DNA from: Nitrospira sp.
Lineage (GTDB): Bacteria > Nitrospirota > Nitrospiria > Nitrospirales > Nitrospiraceae
Length of the DNA stretch: 51,356 nucleotides
NCBI GenBank assembly: GCA_005116945.1
Contig: SWDH01000038.1
Coordinates: 54,122 to 105,477, forward strand
Direction of reading: 5' to 3'
A program made the position numbers and the translations under genes. The notes beneath the pieces were generated by a model. The model ran no database searches. It had not been told where the DNA came from and saw only the letters and a list, made by a program, of their open reading frames with translations. Shown here piece by piece: positions 8,844 through 18,205 of this stretch. Every line of letters starts with the position of its first letter. The stretch's first letter is position 1.

Positions 8844-8883
8844 TCACGTGAGAGGGAGCGACTGATGTCCCCCTCTCACGTGA
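8844..8883 (+). promoter_or_regulatory. Intercistronic hairpin between urtA and urtB
   Basis: A perfect 13-bp inverted repeat, TCACGTGAGAGGG / CCCTCTCACGTGA, with a 14-base loop begins four bases after the urtA stop. There is no T-run, so it is more likely an mRNA-stabilising or partial-attenuation hairpin, as often seen after the binding-protein gene of ABC operons, than a full terminator. Confidence 0.6.
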
Positions 8884-8947
8884 GTGAGAATTTGAGTGAC
8901 GGGACGAGAGGTCTACGTTATTCGTGTGTCTTGTTGAGGAGTAATTC

Positions 8948-10501
8948 ATGGTGATTTCTCTGGGGCGTACCGTTGCCGCCCTAGTTATCGTGGGACTGTT
9001 CCTGTTTTTCTGGCCGAGCTGGACGACTGCGGCGGATGGTCCTGTCTCTGCGCCTTCGGCCTCTTCGGTAGAACAAGCCCTCAATCAGGTTACCAGCGAG
9101 GACGAATCAATCCGCGCGGCGGCCATTCGTCTCTTGATCGAACAGGGTGATGCCGGCCTGCTTCCGCGGCTGGAAGCGATACGCGCCAATGCAAGCCGGA
9201 GCATTCGGCAGGTCATCAAGCCGCTCATGGACCTCCTCAAGAATCGAGCGAAACTTGCCAGCCCCGACAGCGACGCTCGACGGTCGGCGGCGACAGATCT
9301 CGGTTCATCCGGTAATCCTTCGGCGATTGCATGGTTGGATGCCGCCAAGGTGAACGAGTCGAACAAGTGGGTACGCTATACGATGGAAGAGTCTGCAGCG
9401 CTGCTCAGGCTCGCGTCGGACGATCCATCGATCAAAGTCGCGTCGGTCGAGAAGCTGGGCGAACTCCGCAGTGGAAATGCGGTGCCGGCCTTGAAATCGC
9501 TGGTCGAGGCCGGCGCCGTCGCTGAGGCGAGCGAACAGCAGAAGGTACTGGCGAAAGCTGCCGACGCCGCGATTGACCGAATTGAAACCTGGGGCGATTG
9601 GGCGAATGCGATTGAAACGATCTTCCGCGGAATCAGCCTCAGTTCAATCCTCTTGATTATGTCGTTGGGCCTGGCAATTGTGTTCGGATTGATGGGCGTC
9701 ATCAATATGGCCCATGGCGAGTTGATGATGGTCGGCGCCTACGCCACGTTTGTCACGCAGCAATGTTTCACGGCCTGGTTTCCACCAGATGTGTTCGACT
9801 GGTATTTTCCTGTAGCATTGCCGGTCGCGTTCCTTGCGGCCGCCGGCTCAGGATTCCTGCTGGAGGCGACGGTCATCCGGTTTCTCTATGGGCGTCCACT
9901 TGAAACCATGTTGGCGACCTGGGGCGTGAGCTTGGTTCTCATGCAGGCGGCACGGGTTTATTTCGGCGACCTCACCGCCGTGGTTGCGCCAGGGCCGCTC
10001 AGAGGCGGCGCGCAAGTGTTGGTGGGGGTCTACCTGCCGTATAACCGCATATTCATCATCGCGCTATCGATCGTCTGCGTGCTAGGCATTTACTTCGCGC
10101 TCTTTAAATCGAATCTCGGATTGCGCGTGCGGGCGGTGACGCAAAATCGAAATATGAGCGCCTGTCTCGGGATTCCGACCAGAAAAGTCGACTCGTATAC
10201 CTTTGCGTTCGGGTCTGGGTTGGCGGGCATCGCCGGTTGGGCGCTCACGATGGTCGGGAACGTCGATCCGGGCCTCGGTCAGAACTATATCGTGGATGCC
10301 TTCATGGTGGTGGTCACCGGAGGGGTTGGGAAACTGGCCGGTACGATCGTGGCCTCGCTGGGAATCGGCGGGCTGAACAAGCTGATCGAGCCGGGGTTAG
10401 GCGCTGTGTACGGCAAGGTGTTGATCCTCGTGATGGTGATTCTGTTCTTGCAGTGGCGGCCGTCCGGTCTGTTTGCAATGAAGGGTCGTGATGCCGATTG
10501 A
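8948..10501 (+). CDS. urtB: Urea ABC transporter, permease UrtB
   Basis: A 517-residue inner-membrane permease of the LivH type. A signal-like segment (residues 1-28) is followed by a roughly 190-residue periplasmic region with HEAT-like helical repeats (ESIRAAAIRLLIEQGD, DARRSAATDLGSSGN, SIKVASVEKLGELRSGNA). The membrane domain starts near residue 225 (ISLSSILLIMSLGLAIVFGL) and contains GVINMAHGELMMVGAYAT, conserved in UrtB. The long N-terminal region is known in UrtB proteins but absent from amino-acid LivH. It ends with the start region of urtC almost overlapping. Confidence 0.93.
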   Translation: MVISLGRTVAALVIVGLFLFFWPSWTTAADGPVSAPSASSVEQALNQVTSEDESIRAAAIRLLIEQGDAGLLPRLEAIRANASRSIRQVIKPLMDLLKNRAKLASPDSDARRSAATDLGSSGNPSAIAWLDAAKVNESNKWVRYTMEESAALLRLASDDPSIKVASVEKLGELRSGNAVPALKSLVEAGAVAEASEQQKVLAKAADAAIDRIETWGDWANAIETIFRGISLSSILLIMSLGLAIVFGLMGVINMAHGELMMVGAYATFVTQQCFTAWFPPDVFDWYFPVALPVAFLAAAGSGFLLEATVIRFLYGRPLETMLATWGVSLVLMQAARVYFGDLTAVVAPGPLRGGAQVLVGVYLPYNRIFIIALSIVCVLGIYFALFKSNLGLRVRAVTQNRNMSACLGIPTRKVDSYTFAFGSGLAGIAGWALTMVGNVDPGLGQNYIVDAFMVVVTGGVGKLAGTIVASLGIGGLNKLIEPGLGAVYGKVLILVMVILFLQWRPSGLFAMKGRDAD

Positions 10502-10515
10502 GAATAGAGAATTCG

Positions 10516-11673
10516 ATGAGTGACGGAACAACGGACACGAATCGTGGTGGAGGGCTGAGCTTCTGGGTTGTCGGCGGCATTTTACTCGTGGTCATGCCGC
10601 TCCTAAACCTCTTGCCGCCTGAAGATTCCTGGTTTCACCTCTCCGATTTCAGTCTGAACCGGTTCGGAAAATTTCTGGCCTTTGCGATTCTGGCTCTTGG
10701 GCTCGATCTCATTTGGGGTTACACCGGCATCTTGAGCTTGGGGCAAGGAGTATTTTTCGGATTAGGCGCCTATTGCATGGGCATGCACATGATGCTCACG
10801 ATTGGAAAAGAGAGCGTGTATGGCAGTGATATGCCGGACTTCATGGTGTGGAACCAGGTCAAAGAGCTGCCGCTATTCTGGAAGCCGTTCTATAGCTTTC
10901 CAGCTGCGGTCATTGGAGCACTCCTCGTGCCGATGGCCTTTGCGTTAGTATTCGGGTTTTTCGCATTCCGCAGCCGCATTAAAGGCGTCTATTTCGCGAT
11001 CATCACGCAGGCGCTGGCTCTCGCCGCCTGGCTGGTTTTTAACCGGAACGATACGAATCTCGGCGGCACGAACGGATTAACCGATTTTAAGCAGGTGATC
11101 GGGTATCGGCTCTCCGAACCCGGGACGCAACGGGTCTTGTATATCGTCACCGTGGTCTGTCTTGGCGCGTCCTATCTCTTGTGCCGGTGGATCATTCGTT
11201 CGCGGGCCGGCCGGGTGCTGGTCGCCGTGCGTGACAGCGAGAAGCGCGTCGTCTTTTCCGGGTATACGCCGCCCAACTACAAATTGTTTGTCTTTGTCGT
11301 GTCCGCTGGCCTGGCTGGACTGGCCGGGTTGCTGTATGCCCCTCAGGTCGGCATCATCACGCCGGCGCAGATCGGGGTGCTGCCGTCCCTTGAAATGGTC
11401 ATTTGGGTGGCGGTGGGTGGCCGTGGCAGTTTGGCAGGCGCGGTATTGGGGGCTGTGAGCGTGAACTACGGCCGGAGTGTGCTCACGAATTATTTTCCTG
11501 AACTCTGGCCCTTCATGCTGGGCGGACTCTTTGTGTTGGTGGTGCTGTTATTCCCAGATGGGATGGTCGGCATGATTCGAAAAGGGAAGGATCTTCTGAC
11601 TCGGCGTAAAGCTAGTGAAGAAAGGCCGATTGTGCCAAATCAGAAGATAGTTGTGCCGGAAGGGAAGCGCTGA
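10516..11673 (+). CDS. urtC: Urea ABC transporter, permease UrtC
   Basis: A 385-residue LivM-type inner-membrane permease with about ten hydrophobic segments. Family marks are LGLDLIWGYTGILSLGQGVF, GTNGLTDF and VGGRGSLAGAVLGA. ATG 10516 is preferred; an in-frame TTG at 10498 that overlaps the urtB stop would add six residues, and neither has a strong ribosome-binding site. Pairs with UrtB to form the transmembrane channel. Confidence 0.93.
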   Translation: MSDGTTDTNRGGGLSFWVVGGILLVVMPLLNLLPPEDSWFHLSDFSLNRFGKFLAFAILALGLDLIWGYTGILSLGQGVFFGLGAYCMGMHMMLTIGKESVYGSDMPDFMVWNQVKELPLFWKPFYSFPAAVIGALLVPMAFALVFGFFAFRSRIKGVYFAIITQALALAAWLVFNRNDTNLGGTNGLTDFKQVIGYRLSEPGTQRVLYIVTVVCLGASYLLCRWIIRSRAGRVLVAVRDSEKRVVFSGYTPPNYKLFVFVVSAGLAGLAGLLYAPQVGIITPAQIGVLPSLEMVIWVAVGGRGSLAGAVLGAVSVNYGRSVLTNYFPELWPFMLGGLFVLVVLLFPDGMVGMIRKGKDLLTRRKASEERPIVPNQKIVVPEGKR

Positions 11674-11674
11674 G

Positions 11675-12451
11675 ATGGCCGAGCCAAGTTCCTTCCAAAA
11701 TTCCATCATCTATCTCGATGGCGTGACCGTCGATTACGATGGCTTCAAGGCGCTGAACCGCTTGACCTTCATGGTCGACTACAAGGAATTGCGCGTCGTC
11801 ATCGGGCCGAACGGGGCGGGAAAGACGACGCTGTTGGATGTGATTTGCGGGAAGACGAAACCGGCTGCAGGCCGTGTCGTCTTTGGACAAGACACGGAAC
11901 TGATCGGGAAGCATGCGGATGAAATCGTGAAGCTCGGCATCGGGCGAAAGTTTCAAGCGCCGTCCATCTATGGAAATCTGACCGTCTGGGAAAACCTCGA
12001 CTTGTCGTTGAAACGGAGCAGTAAAGGGGTCTTCTCGACGTTGTTCGGGAAGTCGACGGCGGAGGAGCGGGCAAGGATCGAGGAAAATCTCGAAACGATC
12101 GGCCTGAAAGATTACGCGCATACCAGAGCCGGGTCTCTGTCGCACGGTCAGAAGCAGTGGCTCGAAATCGGCATGGTGATTTTGCAAGATCCTTCGTTGC
12201 TCCTCGTCGACGAGCCGGTCGCGGGGATGACCGACAAAGAAACGGAACAGACGGGGCAATTGCTCCAATCGTTGGCGGAGAAACACGCGATCATCGTCAT
12301 CGAACACGATATGGAGTTCGTCCGGCAGATCGCCCGCATCGTGACGGTCTTGCACGAAGGCACCGTCATTTGCGAAGGCACCGTCGAGAAAGTGCAGGCA
12401 GACGCTCGCGTCAGAGAGATCTATCTGGGCCGCCAAAAAGTGGCCCATTAG
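11675..12451 (+). CDS. urtD: Urea ABC transporter, ATP-binding protein UrtD
   Basis: A 258-residue LivG-type ATPase with Walker A GPNGAGKTT, ABC signature LSHGQKQWLEIG and Walker B LLLVDEPVAGMT followed by the H-loop VIEHDMEFV. It starts one base after the urtC stop; GGAAGGGAAG upstream serves as ribosome-binding site. The stop codon is immediately followed by a long palindromic repeat that separates it from urtE. Energises urea import together with UrtE. Confidence 0.94.
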   Translation: MAEPSSFQNSIIYLDGVTVDYDGFKALNRLTFMVDYKELRVVIGPNGAGKTTLLDVICGKTKPAAGRVVFGQDTELIGKHADEIVKLGIGRKFQAPSIYGNLTVWENLDLSLKRSSKGVFSTLFGKSTAEERARIEENLETIGLKDYAHTRAGSLSHGQKQWLEIGMVILQDPSLLLVDEPVAGMTDKETEQTGQLLQSLAEKHAIIVIEHDMEFVRQIARIVTVLHEGTVICEGTVEKVQADARVREIYLGRQKVAH

Positions 12452-12576
12452 CAGGATGTTGAAAATGGCCCCCAGCATCGTTCTCGGCTCGACAAGATCC
12501 TCAACGTACCCGAGAGGGTACGCCTCCGGTCTTCTCTCGCCTGCGGCCTTGCCGGAAGCCATTTTGAACATCCTGC
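12451..12576 (+). repeat. Long imperfect palindrome, copy A (after urtD)
   Basis: Outer arms GCAGGATGTTGAAAATGGC (12451-12469) and GCCATTTTGAACATCCTGC (12558-12576) pair at 18 of 19 positions. The interior holds CCTCAACGTACCC / GGGTACGCCTCCGG, shared with the other copies at 14053, 16461, 17994, 20960 and 39610. Its first base is the last base of the urtD stop codon. Confidence 0.85.
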
Positions 12577-12648
12577 AAAGGTTTTCTTCTGTTGAGTCGC
12601 ACGTGCAGCTTCACAGGAGAAGATACACCGAAGCTTTTCTCTAACATC

Positions 12649-13359
12649 ATGCTGCAGCTTGATAAAATCAACGCCTACTACGGTGAAAGCCACATTCTTC
12701 GGGATGTATCCTTTACCATCGACTCGGGTGAGGTTGTGTGTCTCATGGGTCGGAACGGTGTCGGCAAGACGACCACGCTGAAAGTATTGACCGGCCTCTT
12801 GCCTGCGAGATCGGGGCGGATGATGTTCGATGGGAAGGATGTCACGAAGGCGCCGACCGATCAGAGAGCGCGCGGCGGGTTGGCGTGCGTGCCGCAGGGC
12901 CGGGAGATTCTGCCTCACCTAACGGTACGGGAGAATTTGTTGCTCGGATTTTGGGCAAGGTCAGACAAACCAAACGGGACAGTTGAGAAGACCGCATTCG
13001 ACGAAGTCTACCACCTCTTTCCCAAGCTCACGCAAATTCTCAACCGCCCTGGCGGTGTCCTGAGCGGCGGTGAGCAGCAGCAGTTGGCGATCGGCCGCGC
13101 AATCCTGTCGAATCCTAAACTGCTCTTGCTCGATGAGCCGACTGAAGGTATTCAACCTTCGATCGTAGATCAAATTGAAGACGTGATCATTGGATTCAAA
13201 CAGCAGCGCCGGTTCGCCATCTTGTTGGTTGAGCAGGGGCTCCACTTTGCCGCTCGCCTGGCGGAGAAATATGTGGTGATGGCCAAAGGGGCGGTGGTGG
13301 TGGCGGGAAAAAGTACTGAGTTGACAGCGGAACAGGTGAAGCAGTATTTGACGGTGTAG
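12649..13359 (+). CDS. urtE: Urea ABC transporter, ATP-binding protein UrtE
   Basis: A 236-residue LivF-type ATPase starting MLQLDKINAYYGESHILRD. Walker A is GRNGVGKTT, the signature LSGGEQQQLAIGRA and Walker B LLLLDEPTEGI, the last being typical of UrtE. ATG 12649 is chosen from homology; no good ribosome-binding site is visible and an in-frame TTG at 12592 would add 19 atypical residues. Last gene of the urea transporter set, with a 390-base repeat-rich gap before urease. Confidence 0.92.
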   Translation: MLQLDKINAYYGESHILRDVSFTIDSGEVVCLMGRNGVGKTTTLKVLTGLLPARSGRMMFDGKDVTKAPTDQRARGGLACVPQGREILPHLTVRENLLLGFWARSDKPNGTVEKTAFDEVYHLFPKLTQILNRPGGVLSGGEQQQLAIGRAILSNPKLLLLDEPTEGIQPSIVDQIEDVIIGFKQQRRFAILLVEQGLHFAARLAEKYVVMAKGAVVVAGKSTELTAEQVKQYLTV

Positions 13360-13750
13360 CGGGGGGCGCGGGACGGCTAGGTGGGCTCCTTGCTCGCAGA
13401 ACGCGCACGATCAGAATGTGCTCGCTTGGGACAAGAGTGCGTCTCGGCGCACTCTGGGTTGGGCGGGTGTAAAGGTTGTGCGCAGTAGAGCCCAACCTAG
13501 CCGTCCCGCGCATGCCACTTTTCCGCGCCTTGGGGTAGGGGAAGAAGAGAAGGGGAGGGGATAGGAATAGGATAGGTGGTCAGGAGGACTTCTCTGCTCC
13601 CAGAACGCGCAATAAAAACCCGCTCGCTCCATGGGCGCAGTTGAAGTCACCCTGACCACCCCGCTACTATTTGGCTCTTGATCTAGTTAGATGAGCGAGG
13701 ACTCTCGTATCGATTGACGAATGACCATTGACGATTGACGGGGTTGTACG
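13360..13750. repeat. Repeat-rich gap between urtE and ureA
   Basis: No gene is seen. The stretch holds GC-rich elements around CTCGCAGAACGCGCA (near 13393) and CCCAGAACGCGCAATAA (near 13601), with relatives near 34340 in inverted orientation. It also has flanking inverted blocks: GGCTAGGTGGGC near 13375 against GCCCAACCTAGCC near 13490, and GGTGGTCAGG near 13575 against CCTGACCACC near 13651. Just before ureA are short direct repeats ATTGACGA/ATTGACGG (13715-13740). Probably mobile intergenic repeats rather than regulation. Confidence 0.5.
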
Positions 13751-14053
13751 ATGCATCTGACACCGAGAGAACAAGAAAAGCTGCTGATCTATGTTGCGGC
13801 GAATTTGGCCAAGGAACGGAAGGAGCGTGGATTGAAGCTGAACCATCCTGAAGCGGTTGCGTTTATTACAGCCGCGATTCTGGAAGGCATTCGTGACGGG
13901 CGTTCGGTGTCAGCCCTCATGAGCTATGGCGCCACGCTGCTGAAGAAGAAAGATGTCATGCCCGGTGTGGCGGAGATGATTCATGAATTGCAAGTCGAGG
14001 GCACGTTCCCTGACGGGACGAAGCTCGTCACAGTCCATGAACCGATTCGGTAG
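13751..14053 (+). CDS. ureA: Urease gamma subunit
   Basis: A 100-residue small structural subunit of nickel urease, of normal family length. It begins [20 protein letters not shown] and contains [17 protein letters not shown] and [14 protein letters not shown], all diagnostic of UreA. Assembles with UreB and UreC into the (alpha-beta-gamma)3 enzyme. The start codon is in a run of simple repeats without a clear ribosome-binding site. A palindromic repeat begins at the last base of its stop codon and separates it from ureB. Confidence 0.95.
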   Translation: MHLTPREQEKLLIYVAANLAKERKERGLKLNHPEAVAFITAAILEGIRDGRSVSALMSYGATLLKKKDVMPGVAEMIHELQVEGTFPDGTKLVTVHEPIR

Positions 14054-14178
14054 CAGGATGCTGAAAAATCCCGCCAGCGGCGTTCTCGCATCGTTCAGAT
14101 CCTCAACGTACCCCAGAGGGTACGCTTCCGGTCTTCTCTCGCTGCGGCCTTGCTGGACGGACTTTTTGAGCATCCTGC
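14053..14178 (+). repeat. Long imperfect palindrome, copy B (after ureA)
   Basis: Outer arms GCAGGATGCTGAAAAA and TTTTTGAGCATCCTGC, with interior CCTCAACGTACCCC / GGGTACGCTTCCGG. Same family and same orientation to the upstream gene as copy A; starts on the stop codon of ureA. Confidence 0.85.
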
Positions 14179-14264
14179 TGATGTGCGCCTGTTCTCCAGG
14201 ACATGCAGCTCAGCGGCATTCAGGCATGTCCAGATAGTTTTCCCGTAGCCTGATAGGTGAATCG

Positions 14265-14735
14265 ATGAAAAAGAAAACTAATGCCAGGCAGAAGATCACG
14301 AAGCGGAAAGTATCGAGTCGTGAGACCAAGAAAGCTTCAATTCAGTCTGCCTCTATTATTCCTGGTGAAATTATCCTCGGTGAGGGCGACATTGTGGCGT
14401 TCAATGGCCGGCAGACGGTTGAGATGATTGTTGCCAATATTGGTGATCGGCCGATTCAGGTCGGATCGCATTGTCATTTCTTTGAGGCAAATCGCGTGCT
14501 GCGGTTCGATCGAGAGAAGGCCTATGGGTTTCGGTTGCAAGTTCCGGCTGGCACCGCAGTGCGGTTTGAACCGGGTGAGGACAAGCGGGTGACGCTGGTC
14601 TCGGTCGGCGGGAATCGGGTGGCCTATGGGATCAATGGACTGGTGAATGGTCGTCTCGACGATGCAAGCGTAAAAGCCAAGGCTATGGCTGCAGCCCGCG
14701 AAGCTGGATTTCTTGCGAAGGGGAAAGCCACATGA
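14265..14735 (+). CDS. ureB: Urease beta subunit with basic N-terminal extension
   Basis: A 156-residue beta subunit. The conserved part starts near residue 30 ([18 protein letters not shown]) and includes [15 protein letters not shown], the usual UreB signature. The first 28 residues are rich in Lys/Arg and lie outside the usual family length of roughly 100-130 residues. There is no in-frame methionine between residue 1 and the core, which supports the long form. It overlaps ureC by four bases (ATGA), so the two are translationally coupled. Confidence 0.93.
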   Translation: MKKKTNARQKITKRKVSSRETKKASIQSASIIPGEIILGEGDIVAFNGRQTVEMIVANIGDRPIQVGSHCHFFEANRVLRFDREKAYGFRLQVPAGTAVRFEPGEDKRVTLVSVGGNRVAYGINGLVNGRLDDASVKAKAMAAAREAGFLAKGKAT

Positions 14736-16459
14736 AAATCCCACGCCGGCAATACGCCGATTTGTATGGCCCTACCACTGGCGATCGTATTCGCTTGGCG
14801 GATACGGAATTGCTGATCGAGATCACGCGCGATCTGACGGTGCCCGGTGAAGAGGCCAAGTTCGGGGGCGGCAAGGTTATACGCGACGGTATGGGGCAGT
14901 CGCCGGCGGCCACCCGTGCAAGAGGGGCGCTCGATCTTGTGATTACTAACGCGATCATTGTCGATTGGTGGGGGATCGTGAAGGCGGATATCGGCATTCG
15001 AGATGGCCGTATTGTCGGTATCGGCAAGGCCGGCAATCCTGACATGATGGAAGGTGTGACGAAGGGGATGGAGATCGGGGCTTGCACCGAAGTGCTTTCC
15101 GCTGAAGGCAAGATCATTACAGCGGGTGGAATCGATACGCACATCCATTTTATTTGTCCACAGATCATCAATGAGGCCTTGGCTAACGGCCTGACGACGT
15201 TAATCGGCGGCGGCACCGGTCCGGCAACTGGGACGAATGCTACGACCTGTACGCCCGGTGCCTGGAATATCCATCGTATGCTGGAAGCAGCGGAAGGATT
15301 CCCGATTAATCTCGGATTTCTTGGGAAAGGGAATTCTTCGCTGCCGGAAGGCCTGCGCGAGCAAGTCGAAGCCGGGGTGATCGGGCTGAAATTGCATGAA
15401 GACTGGGGCACCACGCCGGCGGCGATTTCGACCTGCCTTGATGTCGCGGAAGAATTCGATATTCAGGTTGCGATCCACACCGATACGATAAACGAAGCCG
15501 GCTTTGTCGAAGATACGATTAAGGCGTTCAAAGGACGGACGATTCACTCATTCCATACGGAAGGCGCCGGTGGGGGACACGCTCCCGACATTATCAAGGT
15601 CTGTGGTGAGGCCAATGTGTTGCCTTCGTCGACAAATCCCACGATGCCGTTCACGGTGAATACCATGGACGAGCATCTTGACATGCTCATGGTTTGCCAT
15701 CATTTGAATCCGCGTGTCCCTGAGGATATCGCCTTTGCCGAATCGCGTATTCGCCGTGAGACAATCGCCGCGGAGGATATCCTGCACGACATCGGGGCGA
15801 TCAGCATCATGTCGTCCGACTCACAGGCGATGGGGCGTGTGGGTGAAGTCATTATTCGCACCTGGCAGACCGCGCATAAGATGAAAGTGCAGCGCGGGCA
15901 TCTTTCTCACACTGCTGCCGACAAGTTGGCAGATTCCAACGACAATTTTCGAGCACGACGCTATATCTCGAAGTACACCATCAATCCGGCGATTGCGCAC
16001 GGTATCGGGCATGAAGTCGGCTCGGTCGAAGTCGGCAAGTTGGCGGATCTCGTCCTGTGGAAGCCGGCATTCTTCGGCGTGAAGCCTGAAATCGTTTTGA
16101 AGGGCGGGTTTCCCATGTCCGCTGCCATGGGAGATCCCAATGCGTCCATCCCCACGCCGCAGCCGGTCCTCACCAGGCCCATGTTCGGGAGCTTTGGCCG
16201 CGCCTTGTTTTCCACCAGCCTCACCTTTCTTTCCAAGGCCGCAATCGACCACGAGGTGCACAAATCGCTCGGGCTGCAGAAACGTGTGGCGGCGGTGAAG
16301 AAATGCCGAGGCATCGGAAAGCGGGACATGAAGCTGAACGATGCGTTACCGCACATTGAGGTGGACCCAGAAACCTATGTGGTGAAAGCCGACGGGCAAA
16401 TTCTCACTTGCGATCCGATGGCGGTGTTACCCATGGCCCAACGGTATTTCCTGTTCTAA
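14732..16459 (+). CDS. ureC: Urease alpha (catalytic) subunit
   Basis: A 575-residue catalytic subunit hydrolysing urea to ammonia and carbamate. The nickel centre is complete: His137 and His139 (DTHIH), carbamylated Lys220 ([12 protein letters not shown]), His249, His275 and Asp363 (SSDSQAMGR). The mobile-flap cysteine and histidine are in [20 protein letters not shown] (His323/324). Length is typical. The chain ends [11 protein letters not shown], the standard UreC end. Translationally coupled to ureB; ureF, ureG and ureD follow, but ureE is not in this window. Confidence 0.97.
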   Translation: MKIPRRQYADLYGPTTGDRIRLADTELLIEITRDLTVPGEEAKFGGGKVIRDGMGQSPAATRARGALDLVITNAIIVDWWGIVKADIGIRDGRIVGIGKAGNPDMMEGVTKGMEIGACTEVLSAEGKIITAGGIDTHIHFICPQIINEALANGLTTLIGGGTGPATGTNATTCTPGAWNIHRMLEAAEGFPINLGFLGKGNSSLPEGLREQVEAGVIGLKLHEDWGTTPAAISTCLDVAEEFDIQVAIHTDTINEAGFVEDTIKAFKGRTIHSFHTEGAGGGHAPDIIKVCGEANVLPSSTNPTMPFTVNTMDEHLDMLMVCHHLNPRVPEDIAFAESRIRRETIAAEDILHDIGAISIMSSDSQAMGRVGEVIIRTWQTAHKMKVQRGHLSHTAADKLADSNDNFRARRYISKYTINPAIAHGIGHEVGSVEVGKLADLVLWKPAFFGVKPEIVLKGGFPMSAAMGDPNASIPTPQPVLTRPMFGSFGRALFSTSLTFLSKAAIDHEVHKSLGLQKRVAAVKKCRGIGKRDMKLNDALPHIEVDPETYVVKADGQILTCDPMAVLPMAQRYFLF

Positions 16460-16460
16460 C

Positions 16461-16581
16461 GGCTGCTGAAAACGCCGTCCAGCTTCGTTCTCGCCTCGAA
16501 AGCCTCCTCAACGTACCCCGGAGGGTACGCCTTCCGAGACTTTCTTCGGCTCGGCCTTTCTGGACAACGTTTTGAGCAGCC
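16461..16581 (+). repeat. Long imperfect palindrome, copy C (after ureC)
   Basis: A variant of the family with outer arms GGCTGCTGAAAACGCCGTCC and GGACAACGTTTTGAGCAGCC. The interior has CCTCAACGTACCCCGGAGGG. It starts one base after the ureC stop and lies in the same orientation as the other copies. Confidence 0.8.
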
Positions 16582-16627
16582 TCACGGTTGGGGATAATCT
16601 ACGGAGAGTGACCATCCGAGTCATACG

Positions 16628-17314
16628 ATGAATACGTTATCGCTTCTGAACGGTCTCCGATTCGTCGATAGTTTCTTTCCATCGGGAGGCTATGCCTTTT
16701 CATCGGGGCTTGAGGCGGCGGTGCAGGGGGGGGCGATTCGGAATGCGGAAGAGTTGTCACGCTACGTGGTTGAATCGCTCACGACTGGAATGGGGGAACG
16801 TGAAGCCGTGACAGTGGGATTAGCGCATGAGGCCTATGCTTCCGGCTTCTTGGAAACTGCCATAGAGGCGGATCGAGAACTTGAGGCGATGAAGCTGGGC
16901 CTTGAGTCACGGACCGCCAGCCGACAGATGGGGCGTCAAGTCATACGGCTGGCCGCAAACCAACAGACGAGATATTCCCTCATCGAAGATTTTCTTGCTC
17001 TGGTTGAGGCTGAGCAGACGCCAGGACATTTGGCGGTGACAGTCGGCCTCACGTTGGCGGCAGCCGGTTGGTCGAAAGAAGAGACCATTGCCGCGTTCCT
17101 GTACCAAACCGCGACAGGCTTTGTGGCTGCGGCGATGAAGCTGCTGCCGATCGGGCAGCGTGAGGGACAGCGGTTATTGGAGAGCTGGCTTGAGGTGATC
17201 GAACCAATCAGTCTCAAAGCCGCACACCAACAAGAGCTTCAGTCTTGGTCGCCGATCCAGGACATTTACGCCATGAGGCATAGTCGTTTGGAGTCGAGGT
17301 TGTTTCGGTCTTAA
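16628..17314 (+). CDS. ureF: Urease accessory protein UreF
   Basis: A 228-residue cytoplasmic chaperone of urease activation. Family marks: [20 protein letters not shown] near the start, [12 protein letters not shown], and the C-terminal [16 protein letters not shown]. Normal length. UreF bridges UreD and the GTPase UreG on apo-urease. It is followed after seven bases by ureG. Confidence 0.94.
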   Translation: MNTLSLLNGLRFVDSFFPSGGYAFSSGLEAAVQGGAIRNAEELSRYVVESLTTGMGEREAVTVGLAHEAYASGFLETAIEADRELEAMKLGLESRTASRQMGRQVIRLAANQQTRYSLIEDFLALVEAEQTPGHLAVTVGLTLAAAGWSKEETIAAFLYQTATGFVAAAMKLLPIGQREGQRLLESWLEVIEPISLKAAHQQELQSWSPIQDIYAMRHSRLESRLFRS

Positions 17315-17321
17315 GAGCATT

Positions 17322-17993
17322 ATGCATCGAGCCGATGAACATTTCTCAGGTAACGGCCGTGTCACCGCGGCGCGGGCTGGTCATATTCCTGTGATCGGTG
17401 TCGGTGGGCCGGTGGGGTCTGGAAAGACTGCGTTGGTCGAAGCGCTCTGCCTGCGTCTGCGCGATCGCCTGAGTTTGGCGGTAGTCACCAACGACATCTT
17501 CACCAAGGAGGATGCTGAGTTTCTCACGCGCCGGGGCGCGCTCCCTCAAGATCGCATTCTAGGTGTCGAAACCGGAGGCTGTCCCCATACGGCGATCCGT
17601 GAAGATGCTTCGCACAATCAAGAGGCCTTGGATGATTTACTCAAGCGCCATCCCGATGTCGAATTGATGTTCGTCGAGAGTGGCGGCGACAATCTGGCTG
17701 CGACGTTCAGCCCTGAACTTGCAGATAAAGTGATCTATGTCATCGATGTGGCAGCCGGCGATAAAATTCCGCGCAAAGGCGGGCCTGGAATTACCAGATC
17801 CGACCTCCTCGTGATCAATAAGATCGATCTCGCGCCGCACGTCGGAGCCGATTTATCCATAATGGATCGGGACAGCAAGCGAATGAGAGGCGACTTGCCT
17901 TACCTCTTTACGAATCTGAAAACAGGGCAGGGACTCGATCAAATTGTGGCTTGGGTTGAGCAGCTCATTCCGCAGCACACCCATCAGCATTAA
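17322..17993 (+). CDS. ureG: Urease accessory GTPase UreG
   Basis: A 223-residue SIMIBI GTPase that delivers nickel to urease. The P-loop GPVGSGKT is at residues 29-36. The metal-binding CPH motif lies in [15 protein letters not shown], the switch region in [15 protein letters not shown], and NKIDL gives guanine specificity. Histidines at both ends (MHRADEH, HTHQH) may help bind nickel. The start is ATG 17322; ATG 17334 is an alternative. A palindromic repeat follows directly after the stop. Confidence 0.95.
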   Translation: MHRADEHFSGNGRVTAARAGHIPVIGVGGPVGSGKTALVEALCLRLRDRLSLAVVTNDIFTKEDAEFLTRRGALPQDRILGVETGGCPHTAIREDASHNQEALDDLLKRHPDVELMFVESGGDNLAATFSPELADKVIYVIDVAAGDKIPRKGGPGITRSDLLVINKIDLAPHVGADLSIMDRDSKRMRGDLPYLFTNLKTGQGLDQIVAWVEQLIPQHTHQH

Positions 17994-18164
17994 CAGGATG
18001 CTGAAAAAGTCCGCCAGCATCGTTCTCGCCTTGAACGTATCCTCAACGTACCCCACTCGGGGAAAGAGCTGTTTTGGCAGCTCGGGGCGGGTTGGGTGAA
18101 AAATGGTACGCCTCCGGTGCGTTCGACGGCTGCGGCCTTGCTGACGGCCTTTTTGAGCATCCTG
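17994..18164 (+). repeat. Long imperfect palindrome, copy D, with internal insert (after ureG)
   Basis: Arms CAGGATGCTGAAAAAG and CTTTTTGAGCATCCTG, starting right after the ureG stop. Unlike A-C and E it carries about 50 extra bases in the centre, including the hairpin GAGCTG-TTTTGG-CAGCTC. Copy G at 39610 has the same kind of insert at the same place. Confidence 0.8.
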
Positions 18165-18205
18165 CGATATAGTTGTTCCGCAGCCTGCGAAAGGAAAGGT
18201 CGCTT

